64,000 nt of DNA from Rapana venosa (lineage: Eukaryota; Mollusca; Gastropoda; Neogastropoda; Muricidae): contig CM054135.1 of NCBI GenBank assembly GCA_028751875.1, positions 58,239,628 through 58,303,627 on the forward strand, read 5' to 3'. The notes under the pieces were generated by a model that made no database searches, had not been told where the DNA came from, and was given only the letters and a program-made list of their open reading frames with translations. Below are positions 1 through 11,904 of this stretch, one piece after another. A program made the translations under genes and the position numbers. Position 1 is the first letter of the stretch; each line of letters starts with the position of its first letter.

Positions 1-39
1 CCTCCTCCTACTACTGCCACTGCTGCTATACATTAACAC

Positions 40-41
<2 letters not shown>

Positions 42-91
<50 letters not shown>

Positions 92-154
92 ATGTGCGTG
101 TTCAAATGTATTTAAAGTATTTTCACAAGTTGTAATAATAGACGGTGTGTGTGT

Positions 155-224
<70 letters not shown>
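42..224. repeat. (GT)n microsatellites
   Basis: Two tracts, 42-90 and about 144-223, separated by unique sequence. The short frames across them are artefacts. Confidence 0.97.
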
Positions 225-225
<1 letters not shown>

Positions 226-239
226 TATCTGCGTGCGTT

Positions 240-1185
240 GGATAAAGAGACTATTTTTACACCAAAAACAGAAAATCAACAACAAAAACTTGATAATATT
301 ATCTTTTGATTGATAAAAAAATTACTCGTAAGCTACATTCTATACTTGATTTGAATATGCATTTATGGCTAGTAGCATATCAATATAAACTTTGGAACAG
401 TTGTTCATTATATTTTACTGTTATCCAACTGTTTATCTGCTACATAAGCGTTACATATCGTATACCTGGACTTAGCATGCTATAGCCAGAAGAGGGGTTT
501 AAATAATGCTGCCTGGAGAGCTTCAAAAGCTGGAGAGAAACAATACATAAAACTGTTTACAAAACTAAACAATCAAACAATTGTAAACAAAATATAGATA
601 CTTCATAAATACACACCAGTCTGGAACTACGCACACATATTTTCCTCCCCAAAGTTAATCATACCATTCCCTCTCCGTAGGCTACATGTCATTCATCATT
701 TCAAGCTGTGACATGTTCATAACACCAATGTAGTCTCCGCTTTCCCATCGCCGTCCTATACTTAAAAGTCATTTCCGTGTCTCCGGAGCCTTCAGTAATT
801 GCATTCCCAATACACGTGACATTCAGATTTGCAGTCAGTTTTTGCTGGGTGCCAAGGACAGCCACTGAATCACTGAGTCCCAGAGAGTGACGAGATGGAT
901 GGAAGCTGTCCCTATGTCCTCTGTCCCTGTCATTTGGAATTCACCAGGGAGTTTTTCTGTCATCAATGATGACGTTTACCATACATGACGTGGACTGTGT
1001 TGATGGGGGAGGGGGGTTGGGAGGAAAGATGGTTTGATGAATACAACATGTGAAACTAGTTAGACTTCGAAAGAAAAAATAATCATCTATGTTATTATTG
1101 AAACTGTTTTCCATGGTATAGTGTACTGTTAACATAAATCATTGTTGTTGTTGGGGGGAGGGGGTGTTTGGTGTTGTTTTTTCTT
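240..1185. other. AT-rich sequence, nothing recognised
   Basis: Apart from a weak match to the repeated segment near 870-970, I see no coding, RNA or transposon signal. Confidence 0.5.
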
Positions 1186-1305
1186 ACCCGTTCATCGGCT
1201 GGATCTCTGATGTTCACGAATGGTGAGGTGTTTGTGTATGCGACCGTTTTTGTCCACCATTTAAGGTAGCCGCATTCCGTCTTCGGGGATAATCATTGTT
1301 ATGAG
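1186..1305 (-). mobile_element. SINE-D tail fragment
   Basis: Reversed tail: TTCATCGGCTGGATCTCTGA, then CGTTTTTGTCCACCATTTAA, then CATTCCGTCTTCGGGGA. Confidence 0.72.
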
Positions 1306-1864
1306 TTGATTTAATCAAAATACTGTTGACCATATTGCTTCAGTGTTGTATTGTTACATGATGGTTTTGCTACTGTTGTTAATCTGTGTTTGACTGAGAA
1401 ATTCCGCCAAATGTTTTGTTTGTGTGTCATCAGCCTAAAAGACCACTGGGGCCACAGCTGAAATAAACTGTTTCAGTCTGATGGATTCCGGTACAAAAGT
1501 GTTTTTTTTAAAAGCATTTGCAACTAATTTGTTGAAATGCCTTTAACTAAGCAGCATAAATGTTCGACTTATTTTCATTTTATCCTATTTCGAATTATAC
1601 TATTTTTAATTTGTCTGATTTTCGTAATTAGTCTTTTTTTTCATATCAGCATTATAATAAGTTGTTACAACATTAAATGCATTTTCATTTTCAACGCTCT
1701 TCTAAATAAGCTAATTAAATCTATAATGTTCATCATTCCAAACCGCTTCAAGTTTACAAGGTTAAACAGTGGTAGCTTTGGCCTCATCATTTTTCTTCTT
1801 AAAAATTACCTGTCTGTTTGTCTGTCTTTCTTTCGGGATTCGCTATAAATCGTGTGTTCAAAGT
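1306..1864. other. AT-rich sequence, nothing recognised
   Basis: A 103-codon plus-strand frame at 1537-1848 is Phe/Ile-rich, as expected by chance from AT-rich sequence, with no domain signal. Confidence 0.5.
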
Positions 1865-2115
1865 TTTTCCAGAGTTTCAGTGTTGATCCGAGCAATGATG
1901 GACAATCAATCAATCACTCACACAGCATGAAGAAAACAGATGGAGATAGTCTGCAACTCCTCTCTGTCCCTGACGTTGGCAATTCCCCAGAGAAATCCCT
2001 TCCATCAAAGATGCCGTCGTTCTCCTCACCCCCTAGAGAGTGCAACGCAGGGGAAGTGATTCTGTTTGGTGTTGTCCAGTCTGTTGGCGTGTCTGGTAAC
2101 TTTGATTACTTTTAG
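1865..2115 (+). repeat. Diverged repeated segment, copy 1
   Basis: Contains GTTGATCCGAGCAATGATGG, CCCCAGAGAAATCCCTTCCA and GAAGTGATTCTGTTTGG. Related segments lie at about 3340-3617 and 5335-5600, with a weaker match near 870-970. The plus frame NSPEKSLPSKMPSFSSP resembles SPENPSIKEAVFFSSP of copy 2, so an old exon-like origin is possible, but no gene is recognisable. Confidence 0.5.
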
Positions 2116-2315
2116 ATCTGTCTGCGAGTCTCCGTACTGCTGTCATACTGACACCAACAATATAACTTTTTGTAGAAGGAAATAAGACTTCATTTTATTT
2201 ATTTTTTATATTTTTAAGAAAGACGGTTTAGACAGGAAAGCTAACGGTGGTGGTCGAATATTCATGTTAATACACTTGCGTCTGTGTTGAATGAATGTGT
2301 AGCCGTGCAAGTGCG

Positions 2316-2319
2316 TGCG

Positions 2320-2375
<56 letters not shown>

Positions 2376-2384
2376 CTCTCTCTG

Positions 2385-2453
<69 letters not shown>

Positions 2454-2610
2454 CTCTCTCTCTCTCACACACACACACACAACACACACGAGCGAGAGAG
2501 AAAGAGAATATTGATACCCCCCCCCCCCCCCCCCACACCCACCCCCTGTTCAAGGGGTTTTTCCCCCCACGGTTCTCCAGCAGTTCCAACTCCACTCCCT
2601 CGAAAGTCCT

Positions 2611-2670
<60 letters not shown>

Positions 2671-2835
2671 GTGTGTGTGAGAGAGAGATTGTGTGTGTGT
2701 GTATGTGAGAGATTGTGTGTGTGTGTGTGAGAGAGATTGTGTGTGTGTGTGTGAGAGAGAGATTGTGTGTGTGATTGTGTGTGTGTGAGTGTGTGTGTGC
2801 GTGTGTATGTGTGTGTGAGTGTGTGTTTGTGTGTA
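2316..2835. repeat. Compound microsatellite (GC)n(AC)n(CT)n ... C16 ... (GT)n
   Basis: GC/AC run at 2316-2370, CT run to 2466, poly(C) at 2519-2534, then GT/GA mixtures from 2614 to 2835. It gives long open frames on both strands that are not genes. Confidence 0.96.
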
Positions 2836-2847
2836 CATATTACATTC

Positions 2848-3205
2848 GTTCCTCAGCTAGAGCTCCAAGGTTCACCAATGGTGAGATTTAACTGTTTTTC
2901 CCCACCATGAAGGTAGCTGCATTCCGATATCGGGAATGTTTGCTGGGTTTGTTCGTGTTTCCGTAACTCACTAAATGCTAATATGAATGACGACATCTTT
3001 AACATGCATATTTGATCTTTTGCATATGTAAATACACAAAAGGAATTAAGGTACTGGCAGATCTGCGCTTGAAGTTGACCAAGGAGATCGTTAAAAACCC
3101 CACCTTTAATTCACCAGGCGCCACCGAGATTCGAACCCACGACCTCAGCGACCCACAGGATTGAAATGAAACGGTCTTAACCACTCGGCTGTAGCGTCCG
3201 TCATA
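2848..3205 (-). mobile_element. SINE-D, full length
   Basis: In reverse the head is a tRNA-like sequence with A-box (TACAGCCGAGTGGTTAAGAC) and a perfect B-box (GGGTTCGAATC). The body follows (GGTGGGGTTTTTAACGATCT) and then the tail (CCACCATTGGTGAACCTTGG type) ending GAGGAAC. Two parts of this window's scattered repeats are therefore one SINE. Not a functional tRNA gene. Confidence 0.88.
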
Positions 3206-3339
3206 AATAATATATATATATAACAACCCCCTGCACACACACACCCCTCCGCCCCCCCCCCTCCCCCCCCCCCTTTTAACGACCACGGTAGCCGACTATA
3301 TAGATGATGGTGAAATCGTGTTTCCAATATTCACAGCCC

Positions 3340-3428
3340 CCTAGATTTTCAATTTTGATCCTAACAGGATATGACGCTAAGTTAGAGAGTCAGACATATT
3401 GATAGAAAAAAATGGATGAAAACTGTCT

Positions 3429-3483
<55 letters not shown>

Positions 3484-3617
3484 TCCATTTCCCCAGAGAA
3501 TCCTTCCATCAAAGAGGCCGTTTTTTTCTCTTCCCCGGGGAAGAGTGCTGGACTGGTGATTCTGTCTGCTAGCGATGGCATCCAGTATGCCGGCATGTCT
3601 GGTTGCTGTGATTACTT
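3340..3617 (+). repeat. Diverged repeated segment, copy 2 (split by (CT)n)
   Basis: AGATTTTCAATTTTGATCCT, a 50-base (CT)n insertion at 3430-3480, then CCCCAGAGAATCCTTCCATC and GGTGATTCTGTCTGCTAGCG. Confidence 0.5.
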
Positions 3618-3829
3618 GTGTATACAGCAGCTGTTTGCTAGTCTCGTCTCCTCCTGCTGCCGCCTCCGCCAGACTTATAGAAACTGTGTAACTTTTGTTT
3701 CAGCTGAAAGAACTCAGGCTTGTTTGGGGGTTTTGCTGTTGTTGTTGTTGTTTGTTTTGAAGGGGAAAAAAGCACCGAGAGAAGCAGTTGTTGTGGTAGA
3801 ACATTCATATAAATTAAAATGTGTCTGTA

Positions 3830-3940
3830 TTTACACACACGCGCGAACGCACACACACACACAATGCGCGCACGAACGCGCGCGCGCGCGCATACACACA
3901 CTATCTCCCCCCCCCCCTCTCTCTCTCTCTCCCTCTCCCT

Positions 3941-3976
<36 letters not shown>
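3830..3976. repeat. (CA)n, (CG)n, (CT)n compound microsatellite
   Basis: CA and GC alternations at 3833-3900 (Z-DNA-prone), poly(C) near 3906-3916, then CT and CA runs. Confidence 0.94.
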
Positions 3977-3977
<1 letters not shown>

Positions 3978-4401
3978 CAAAGTGTAATGTTCCACGACAA
4001 TTAACGCTTAAGCTTCTCCTAGATCATGAATAAATTACACATCAGTTAACATACCTACATTCACAAATATAAAAATACAAAAAGAAATTTCTTGTTCTTG
4101 TTCATTATAGTTGAGCAACATTTTTTTTGTTTTAATAATGAACTTTCAGATAAAAGTAGTTCTTACTAGCTTTCAAGGAATTACAAACATTGAAAAGCTA
4201 TTTTGATAATGAACGTTACAAGGGCAGGCCCAGATCCTTCCTTATTTAAAAATGGCTAAATCAGTCAGTACAAGTGTAAAACCGAACCATTGACCAAACA
4301 TTGGTCAGAATTTTCCTTCCAAAAATGAAACCGATCTTCACGTCCTGAGAGTGATAGGTTGCTCTGTCTACGTATATTAATTTTCGTGTAATGAATGTGC
4401 C

Positions 4402-4563
4402 TGACCAAAGCAGACCTGGCGCAGAAGTGTTCACGAAGAAACGAAGGCAGCCGGAATGACATGGGCCGAGCTGAAGAGGATCTCCCAAAACCGAGTTCGT
4501 TGGAGGGGTGTTGTTGCAGCCCTATGTTCCCCAAGGAACCAAGAGGCATAAGTCAAGTAAGTC
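4402..4563 (+). mobile_element. 5'-truncated LINE 3' end, 162 bp, with 12-bp target-site duplication
   Basis: Same RT C-terminal end and AAGTCAAGTAAGTC tail as at 14532, with about nine mismatches over 160 bases by eye. AATGAATGTGCC flanks it at 4390-4401 and 4564-4575. Confidence 0.9.
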
Positions 4564-4763
4564 AATGAATGTGCCACCATCAGTAGGTCCTCTCAGTTTA
4601 GATTGTGATTTATCCTCGATCGATGTCAGCTTCATGGAAGTGTCTGGCAATGCATATTTTCTTTGCAACATTTTCTTTTCTTTTAAAGGCATTTGTTTAT
4701 GTGTTTTCCAATGTATGGACAGGGCATTTATTGGGGGGGAGGGGGGGTTACTATCTGGCTTAC

Positions 4764-4897
4764 AAAGAAAGAAAGAAAGAAAGAAAAAGAAAGAAAGAAA
4801 GAAAGAAAGAAAACATCTTTTTTCGAATGACAGCGAATCCAAGAAACAGTCGGAGACTCCAATCAGAATGTTTTTAGTGGTAAAGGGTCATGCTAAA

Positions 4898-4974
<77 letters not shown>
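4764..4974. repeat. (GAAA)n and (GT)n microsatellites
   Basis: GAAA units at 4764-4811 and about 37 GT units at 4901-4974, with 90 bases of unique sequence between. Confidence 0.95.
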
Positions 4975-4976
<2 letters not shown>

Positions 4977-5334
4977 GCTGAACTAACACATGGTGCCATC
5001 CAATTCACAAAGAAGATAACACAAAACATACTAACAAAGAAACAAAAACAACAAAACTGGACAAGCAAACATATCACTTTAAAAAGTTCCCCTAAAGCGG
5101 ACTTTTATTTTCTCCCAAACTTAACTTCAACTACTCCCTACTAAAACCGATCATACATCCTTTTTTTCAATTACAATTTCTTGACAGTAGTGTAACCCCA
5201 TGCCCACCCGTCTGCCAGAGTGCTTATCAATAATAAAAATCATGTCCATGTCTCCTAAATCAGAAATCTCCACTGGGACGTACACACACACAATCCCCCC
5301 TAAATCCACAGTAATAACGTTTTCAATCTGCGTA

Positions 5335-5600
5335 GTCGGCAGATTTTCAATTTCGATCCTAGTGGTACCAGCCAACGAATTTGATCTGGGGAGTACTGCC
5401 GCCGAACTGCAGAGTTTGCAGAGTGGGAAAATGAATCGAGTCTGTCTGCTAGTCCCCTTCCCCCTGTCATATGGAAATCTCCAGAGAAATCTCCTTCATC
5501 CCTGTCGACGTTTTCTATCCATCTCATGGACAGCGTTGTTGGCCGTAATGTGATTCTGTCTGAGGAACCAGTATGTTGGTGTTTCCTGATTTCAGCGGAC
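5335..5600 (+). repeat. Diverged repeated segment, copy 3
   Basis: AGATTTTCAATTTCGATCCT, CTCCAGAGAAATCTCCTTCA and AATGTGATTCTGTCTGAGG line up with the other copies. The reading frame is not shared. Confidence 0.48.
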
Positions 5601-5635
5601 ACTGGTATTTCTCAGAATTTGTCCTCCCAGTGTAT

Positions 5636-5928
5636 AAAAAGGTAAAGGTGTCCCAAAACCTATGTGGTCGTGGGAGAGCGAGGCGTCAGAGACCTCACTT
5701 CTCTAGGGGCCAGCATATTGAGGGCGGCGCCCATCTCCTCTCCCTCGCTGCTTTACCTTCTCTGATCCTGAAGAGGCAGGTATACATTTACAGCTGGGTG
5801 AACTGGGGGACTTGACTGAAGCAAACGCGCGCAAACGGTCACCCATCCAAGTGGTAACCACACTCGATGCTGCATAACCTTAGCTAGGAGAAAGCGAGTG
5901 CTCTGACCACTGAGCTATCCCGTCCCCT
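5636..5928 (-). mobile_element. SINE-B
   Basis: In reverse: GGGACGGGATAGCTCAGTGG head, CACTTGGATGGGTGACCGTT 5S-like block, body and AAAGGT tail at the left end. No clear target-site duplication. Confidence 0.88.
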
Positions 5929-5981
5929 AGCTTTGTTAAAAATCAGATTTATACATAGGCCTACACCATATATCATAATCA

Positions 5982-5983
<2 letters not shown>

Positions 5984-6053
<70 letters not shown>
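5984..6053. repeat. (GA)n microsatellite
   Basis: Perfect GA run of about 35 units, a polypurine tract. Confidence 0.97.
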
Positions 6054-6055
<2 letters not shown>

Positions 6056-6784
6056 CATTCTCTTAAAAGTGTCAACTCACAATTTATAGACCATGACACC
6101 GTGTAGTGTATCTTATAGTTCCAAACGTCCAAGATTTTGTACATTAACAGAGAAGAGTAATTGTTGATTTCCCCTGAAACCAGTATCCAAGCCATCTCAC
6201 CATCCCTTTCTTTCCAGTCCTAAAGGTCTATTATAATACTACTACTACTATTACTTCTACTACTACTAACAATGATGATGATGAAAATAAATGAATGGTT
6301 AACTGATGAAATGGAAGATGCCTTACAGGATAAGAAAAAGCTTGGCATCAAAGAAACTTGATCTATTTGCTTAGACCATTTCATCTCTTTTTAATTTGTG
6401 TGTTTTTGTTTGATTTACATTAACTTAAGCTGAACTTTAAAAAACAAAAAACAAAAAAGAAAGAAAGAGCAAAGAAAAAAGTCTTACACATGAAGAAACG
6501 GGCTTTTAAATCACCGTATTCAAGAGAGGTAACACAGAGAAACGTAGCCCGAGAACAGCGGAGAAGTTATGTACCTTGTTTTGTACTGAGACGCATAATT
6601 ATTAATTTTTCTAAATTTCAGATCACCCCCCAGGCTTTTTCAGTGTCCACCAAGTAATGTAAATTCTATCCCCACCCCCTCTTCCCTGCCAATTTCCATT
6701 CCATAGTATCTTCTGCTCTTTTCCATTCTGACCTCTCGATTCTCTACCTGTGTCTGCCACTCTCTTCTTATAAATAATATGTAT
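6054..6784. other. AT-rich sequence, nothing recognised
   Basis: Only a short (ACT)n stretch near 6235-6268 stands out. Confidence 0.5.
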
Positions 6785-6885
6785 ATCCCCAAATTCAGAA
6801 TGGGGCTACTGTCATGGTGGACAAAAATAGTTGCATGCGCTAAATCCATTGGTAAACCTTGGAGCTCTGGCCGAGGAACAAAACA
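6785..6885 (+). mobile_element. SINE-D tail fragment
   Basis: CCCCAAATTCAGAATGGGGC ... CATGGTGGACAAAAATAG ... CCATTGGTAAACCTTGGAGC ... GAGGAAC. Confidence 0.72.
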
Positions 6886-7136
6886 ACCAACCTGTGTAAG
6901 TTTCTTTTTAAATCTGAGATTTGTTTGCAGTGTTGTTGCTCTTTTATGACAATTCTTTTTGTTTCGTTTTTTTTTTTTTTTTAGGTGATGGGGGTTGGGG
7001 TGGGTGTTGTATAGTTCATGATAGATGGTTGGTTGAGGCTTATTCTTTTTTCTCATAACCTTATGATTTTATATGAATTGTTTGGGTGGAGGGGTGTGGG
7101 GTTTGTTTGTTGTTTTGGGTTGTTGGTTTTTTTTTG

Positions 7137-7165
7137 GGTGGGGGGGGGGGGGGGGGGGGGGGGGG
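7137..7165. repeat. Poly(G) tract
   Basis: About 28 G's with one T near the start, following T8 and a GT-rich stretch. Potential G-quadruplex and length-error hotspot. Confidence 0.9.
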
Positions 7166-7220
7166 TTATTCCAGTATAATCCCTGATAAAAGCAGGGACT
7201 AGATTTTTTTTTTTTAAAGC

Positions 7221-7420
7221 ATACGAGCGTTTATTCATTATCCATGAAATAAAAGAATTTGTCTTGCCTCACCTACCTTGCATGATATGGAGAGAGAGGG
7301 TGTGTAATATTAAGGTTTAGTCAGTTTTTGCAGGCCATCTAACCACATAATACAGGTAAATGTATGCATACACACACATACAGATTATACACACACATAC
7401 AGATACACATATACACACAC

Positions 7421-7451
<31 letters not shown>

Positions 7452-7526
7452 CCTCCCTCTTCATATCATGCAAGGCAAGGCAAACTCTTTTACTTCATGG
7501 ATAATTAAATAATAAGCACTCGTGTG
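7221..7526. repeat. Inverted-repeat foldback with ~80-bp arms
   Basis: Left arm 7221-7306 (TTATTCATTATCCATGAAAT ... CCTTGCATGATATGGAGAG) is the reverse complement, with few mismatches, of 7445-7526. The spacer is (AC)n/(AT)n. The outer end of each arm resembles the SINE-C 3' end. Confidence 0.85.
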
Positions 7527-7959
7527 CTCATCTTAAACCTCCTGCCACCTTCCTTCATCATGGTTTGCTTTAAGGGAATAATTCAGAACCTCTTCTCTGC
7601 CAAAATAAATGTATGGTATGAAGTCTGATAGCAAGTGCTTTCAAAAATATCAGTAAACTGTAAACTACTACTGCCAATCTGGTTTCCAAAATGCATGGGC
7701 ACCATCATTTCCCAGGCAGTTTTCTTAGGAAGTGATGTGCACCTTGGCACTAAAGCATCAAACCAAACTTATTTGAAAGTAGCTTCAACACTTGCGCAGG
7801 CCCCGTTTCCATAAATCTGACGATACATTTTAAAGTGATTTTCCATAGGTTTAAGCCCATGCTTTGTACTAAGAGTACATATCTTGTGCATGAATTGCAT
7901 TTCTGACAGGCATTTGAATACATCTGAATGTGCCAGAGATATTCGCATATATTTGATGG

Positions 7960-8250
7960 TAGGTAAAGGTAAGGTAAAGGAGTCCCATAACCTATAAGGT
8001 CGTAGGGGAGCGAGGCGTCAGAGACCTCACTTCTCTAGGGCCAGCATATTGAGGACGACGCCCATCTCCTCTCCCTCGCTGCTTTACCTTCCCTGACCCT
8101 AAAGAGGGCAGGTACCCATTTACAGCTGGGTGAACTGTACTGAAGCCAAGGCGCGCAAACGGTCACCCATCCAACTGGTAACCACGCTCGACGCTGCTTA
8201 ACTTGGCTTGGGGAAAGCGAATGCTCTGACCACTGAGCTATCTCGTCCCC
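7960..8250 (-). mobile_element. SINE-B with 13-bp target-site duplication
   Basis: Same structure as at 5636, with an (AGGTAA)n-like tail at the left. ATATATTTGATGG flanks it at 7947-7959 and 8251-8263, so both ends are fixed. Confidence 0.93.
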
Positions 8251-8708
8251 ATATATTTGATGGACTGAATGATTATGTTTGAACGTAAGGAAAGGGAAGG
8301 AGGGAGAGACACAGACAGGTAGATAGAGAGAGAGGGGGGGGGGGGGGGTAGGGCAAGGAGAGAGGGGGGGGAGGGGGGAACAGAAAGTGAGAGATAAATG
8401 CCTATATGCATCCAAGGTCTTGTCACACAGTAACAGTCATATATTCCACACTTATAAACAGTCATTCATGAATGGAACGCGGAACAAAGATATTTGTTTG
8501 GGTGTTTTTTTATTGCTTTACTTTTGCCTTTACTTACATCAAGTTTTGACAACATGTTTATGAAGTCATTCTAGCTTTTGATTTTGTTATTTTTCAGCTG
8601 CGAGCCGGCTACCCAACCCTAACTCCAGCCTTTCCTTTTTTGGCTGAAGGGGGAGGTAGGCTTTTCCCAATGCTCTGACCAGCAGCGACACAATGACCGA
8701 CCAACTGA

Positions 8709-9346
8709 CTTTTGTTCATTTGAATCTCACACCATTTGAAATACCTCAGACCACAATGGAATATTCATATGCTTCTTAAACACAGAAATGACAAAAACAC
8801 TTTATTCCAGCCATGAAATCTTCACAGCCAGAAAGCATAAACACCTTAAATAATTAAATGCAAAACAGCTTTTTGTTCGTTTGAATTGTCACACAATCTG
8901 AAATATCAGACCACAATGGAATGTTCACATGCTTTTAAGACAGAACTAACTAAAAGCCTCTTAATTCCAGCCATGAAATCTTCCCAGCCAGAAAGCATAG
9001 ACACCTTAAATAATTAAGTGCAGCAAAACATCAGCTTTTTCTTTGAATTCTCACATTATTTCAAATATCTCAGGCCACATTGGAATGTTCATATGGTTTT
9101 AAAACAGTAACAAAGTGCTTCTTAATTCCAGCTATGTAATCTTTACAGCCACAAAGCATAGACACTTTAAATCAAGTGCAAAACATCAGCTTTTTGTTTG
9201 AATTCTCACACCATTTGAAATATCTCAGACTATAATGGAATATTCATATGCTTTTAAAACACGGAAGTGACAAAAAGCTTCTCACTTCTAGTCATGAAAT
9301 CTTCACAGCCAGAAAGCATAGACACTTTAAGTGCAAAACATCAGCT
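8709..9346. repeat. ~160-bp tandem array, four copies
   Basis: Each copy includes TTTGAAATATCTCAGACCAC, AATGGAATATTCATATGCTT, TTCCAGCCATGAAATCTTCA and CAGCCAGAAAGCATAGACAC. Copies start near 8710, 8871, 9035 and 9192. No coding content. Confidence 0.9.
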
Positions 9347-11606
9347 TGTAAGCTTTTAAAGAAAACAGAGTTGTGAAAAGTTTGTATTTTTCTCAATTAA
9401 AAGTCAGTTTGGTAGTCACGTGCCAGTGGTGTGTGCTCACCATTTAACTTTTTACAGTAGAAATTTATCAATTTTGTGCAGGGCTGTTACAAAATACAGG
9501 CAAAATAAAAGCAATACAGACTACAGAAAAATCATTTTTGTTGATCCTCTGAAAAAACATACATTTTATTAACTCATTCACATGGGCAAGCTAAGATTTT
9601 ATCAGCCCATAGTTCTGATATGGGTCATTAAACTGATTGGTAAAAGTGTATCCACACCTCATGCATTTCTAGTTGGAGTTCTAGAACAAGCTTGACTAGG
9701 TTAAGGGGGGAAAGGTCTTTTTAAATGAAGCATACTAACAAACCAAGGAACAAATGATACTTGCAACCCAAAAGCAAAAAAGAATTAACATGCTACCGGC
9801 AAATGGGGTTTCCAATTCACACTTTCATGGAGATAAAGATTGGAAAGCAGCTTCAAAGGCAGTCCATTTTAAAACAATGCACATAAAACTAAATCTGATT
9901 ATGGGATAATTGGAAACAGGGGGAAGGCGCAGAAAACAGAGGGGGCATTAACTGTATAACTGAAACCAGTCTACCAGATACCATACAAAAACCATTGTCT
10001 AAGAATTTCACATAAAGAGTACAGAGTAAAGACATAAGCCATGTCGTTCAGGTTGTTATGATCCCAAACCAATACAGGCAACAAGCTACACACATACACA
10101 ATCCATCTGAAGGTGGTAAACATTGGCATTGCTTGCAATGGTTACATGCAACTAAACCAATCACACAACTGCCCAAATAAAATCGATAAATTTTAGCTTT
10201 CAAACTTAATATTGGAACATCAAATGCCAAAACAAAACAAAAACACACAAAAAACTGAACATATAAATTTAAAAGCAGCAAGTGATTCATTCAAGAAAGG
10301 GCAATGATTTCTTTGGAAGAAAATTGGGAGTTTTAATGGGTCACACTTGGCAGTATTTTTGTGCTTGCTCTCTGTTCAGAAGAAGAAAAACTGTCAAGCA
10401 GCCCAATGGTGGAAGAGAAACCACACAACAAAGGCATGTCCCTTACAGCTGGGGAATAGATATGCCCAACACAGGCAATTCTTCTTCTGAGCAAAACCAT
10501 GTAGTCATTACAAACTTTAACAGCAACAATGTCAGGTTATGTTGGAATAAAGACCTATAGATACAGTGGGAAACACAGCAGTTGACAATACCCAAACTGT
10601 ACCACCTACAATGAAAATAAGGACAGCAATAAACTGCTTCACTCTGCACTCAGTACTTCAGATTGAGCTCATCAAAACAGCAATGAAAGGAGCATAAGCT
10701 TTTGGCGATTAAATCTATACAAATTATACTAAATGTTTCAATATGAAATGCCAAAGAAGTGGTCACCATGAAGAGAAAAGTGGTAAAGGCAAACGCTTCA
10801 AATATGAGACTAGCTGTTCACCAGCATTCCTTGCTGAAATGCATGTTTTTCTTCTATTTGAAGAAAATTTAAAACAAGAAACCATTAATACAGCCAAGTA
10901 TGTCATACGACTGCTAATATACAGTTTACAACCAACCACTAAAAAAAAATTAAAAATCACACATACTAAAGCGCCTTTTCTAGTTTTACACAACCCTGTA
11001 TTTCATGACAGTACAAAAGTAAAAGCAAGAAGGCAAAAAAAAATGACAACCTATACCACACTGTATCATGGCAGTAACTGTTTAGAACACGTTATTTCCC
11101 AACATTTACAACACTGCAATTTAAGAATACACACATTTCAAAGTAAAGTCTTGTCATTACAACCTTTTTTTTTTGGGGGGGGGGGGGGGATGACTTCAAC
11201 CTTTTTCTCCAATGATTTTTCATTTTGTTTTTTTCACCATTTTCCCGTTTTTCTAGTTTAAAAAAAAATTCAATGACATTGTGGGGCCTCCAAACTTTTT
11301 CCCCACTTTCTCTTCAGATTAAAAAACGAACAAAAAGGCTGTGATCGAGTACATTCCTAGAACAGTGGGAATGAAAAGACTGCTGGAAGAAATGCAGATG
11401 GAGTAGTCTTATCAATGGGCTGGGAGTGGTATGACCTGAGTATTGGTCATGTCCCCAACCCATAGCAAAACAAAGAAAAGGTGACAGGACACACCAATAC
11501 AAGATGCCTGCAATCATACACATATGAAAGGCAAAAATATTTTTCTTAGGGCAGATTTTGTAAAATAAACAGGAGTTAATGGCTTTTCTAATGCAAGGCT
11601 ATTAAA
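9347..11606. other. 2.3 kb AT-rich sequence, no gene recognised
   Basis: Frames of 68-172 codons occur on both strands. None has a recognisable domain, and composition is that of noncoding sequence. It could be a long 3' untranslated region of a gene I cannot see. A poly(G) run lies at 11175-11190. Confidence 0.45.
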
Positions 11607-11904
11607 TAAGGTAAAGGTAACAGGTGTTCCCATAAACAATGCAGTTGTTGGGGAGTCAGACGTCAGAGACTTCAGCTTCTCTAGGGGTCAACTTTTTTTT
11701 AGGGTGGCACCCATCTCTCCCTCACCGCTTAACCTTCCCTGTCCCTAAAGAGGGCATGTACCCATTCTAGGCTGGGTGAATTGCGGGACTGTACAGAAAC
11801 CAAGGCGTGCAAAAGGTCATACATCCACTTGGTAACCACGCTCAATGCTGCTTAACCTTAGCTTAAGAAAAGCGAGCGCTTTATCACCAAGCTATCCAGT
11901 CCCC
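11607..11904 (-). mobile_element. SINE-B, diverged
   Basis: Recognisable tail (AAGGTAAAGG), body (TCAGAGACTTCAGCTTCTC) and head (AGCTATCCAGTCCCC) with many substitutions and a T8 insertion near 11695. Confidence 0.82.

Noticed and set aside
2206..2838. Long both-strand reading frames rich in TH, CV, SL and RE dipeptides
   Set aside because: They are translations of (GT)n and (CT)n microsatellites. The same applies near 3412-4033, 25277-25559, 47733-48224 and 48897-49220.
3100..3205. A tRNA gene on the minus strand (A-box and perfect B-box)
   Set aside because: The sequence continues into the SINE-D body and tail, and no complete cloverleaf with an acceptor stem is evident.
10282..11261. Frames of 92 and 172 codons as genes
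   Set aside because: AT-driven composition, no domain signal, poly(G)/poly(T) inside the longer one, and no splice-supported context.
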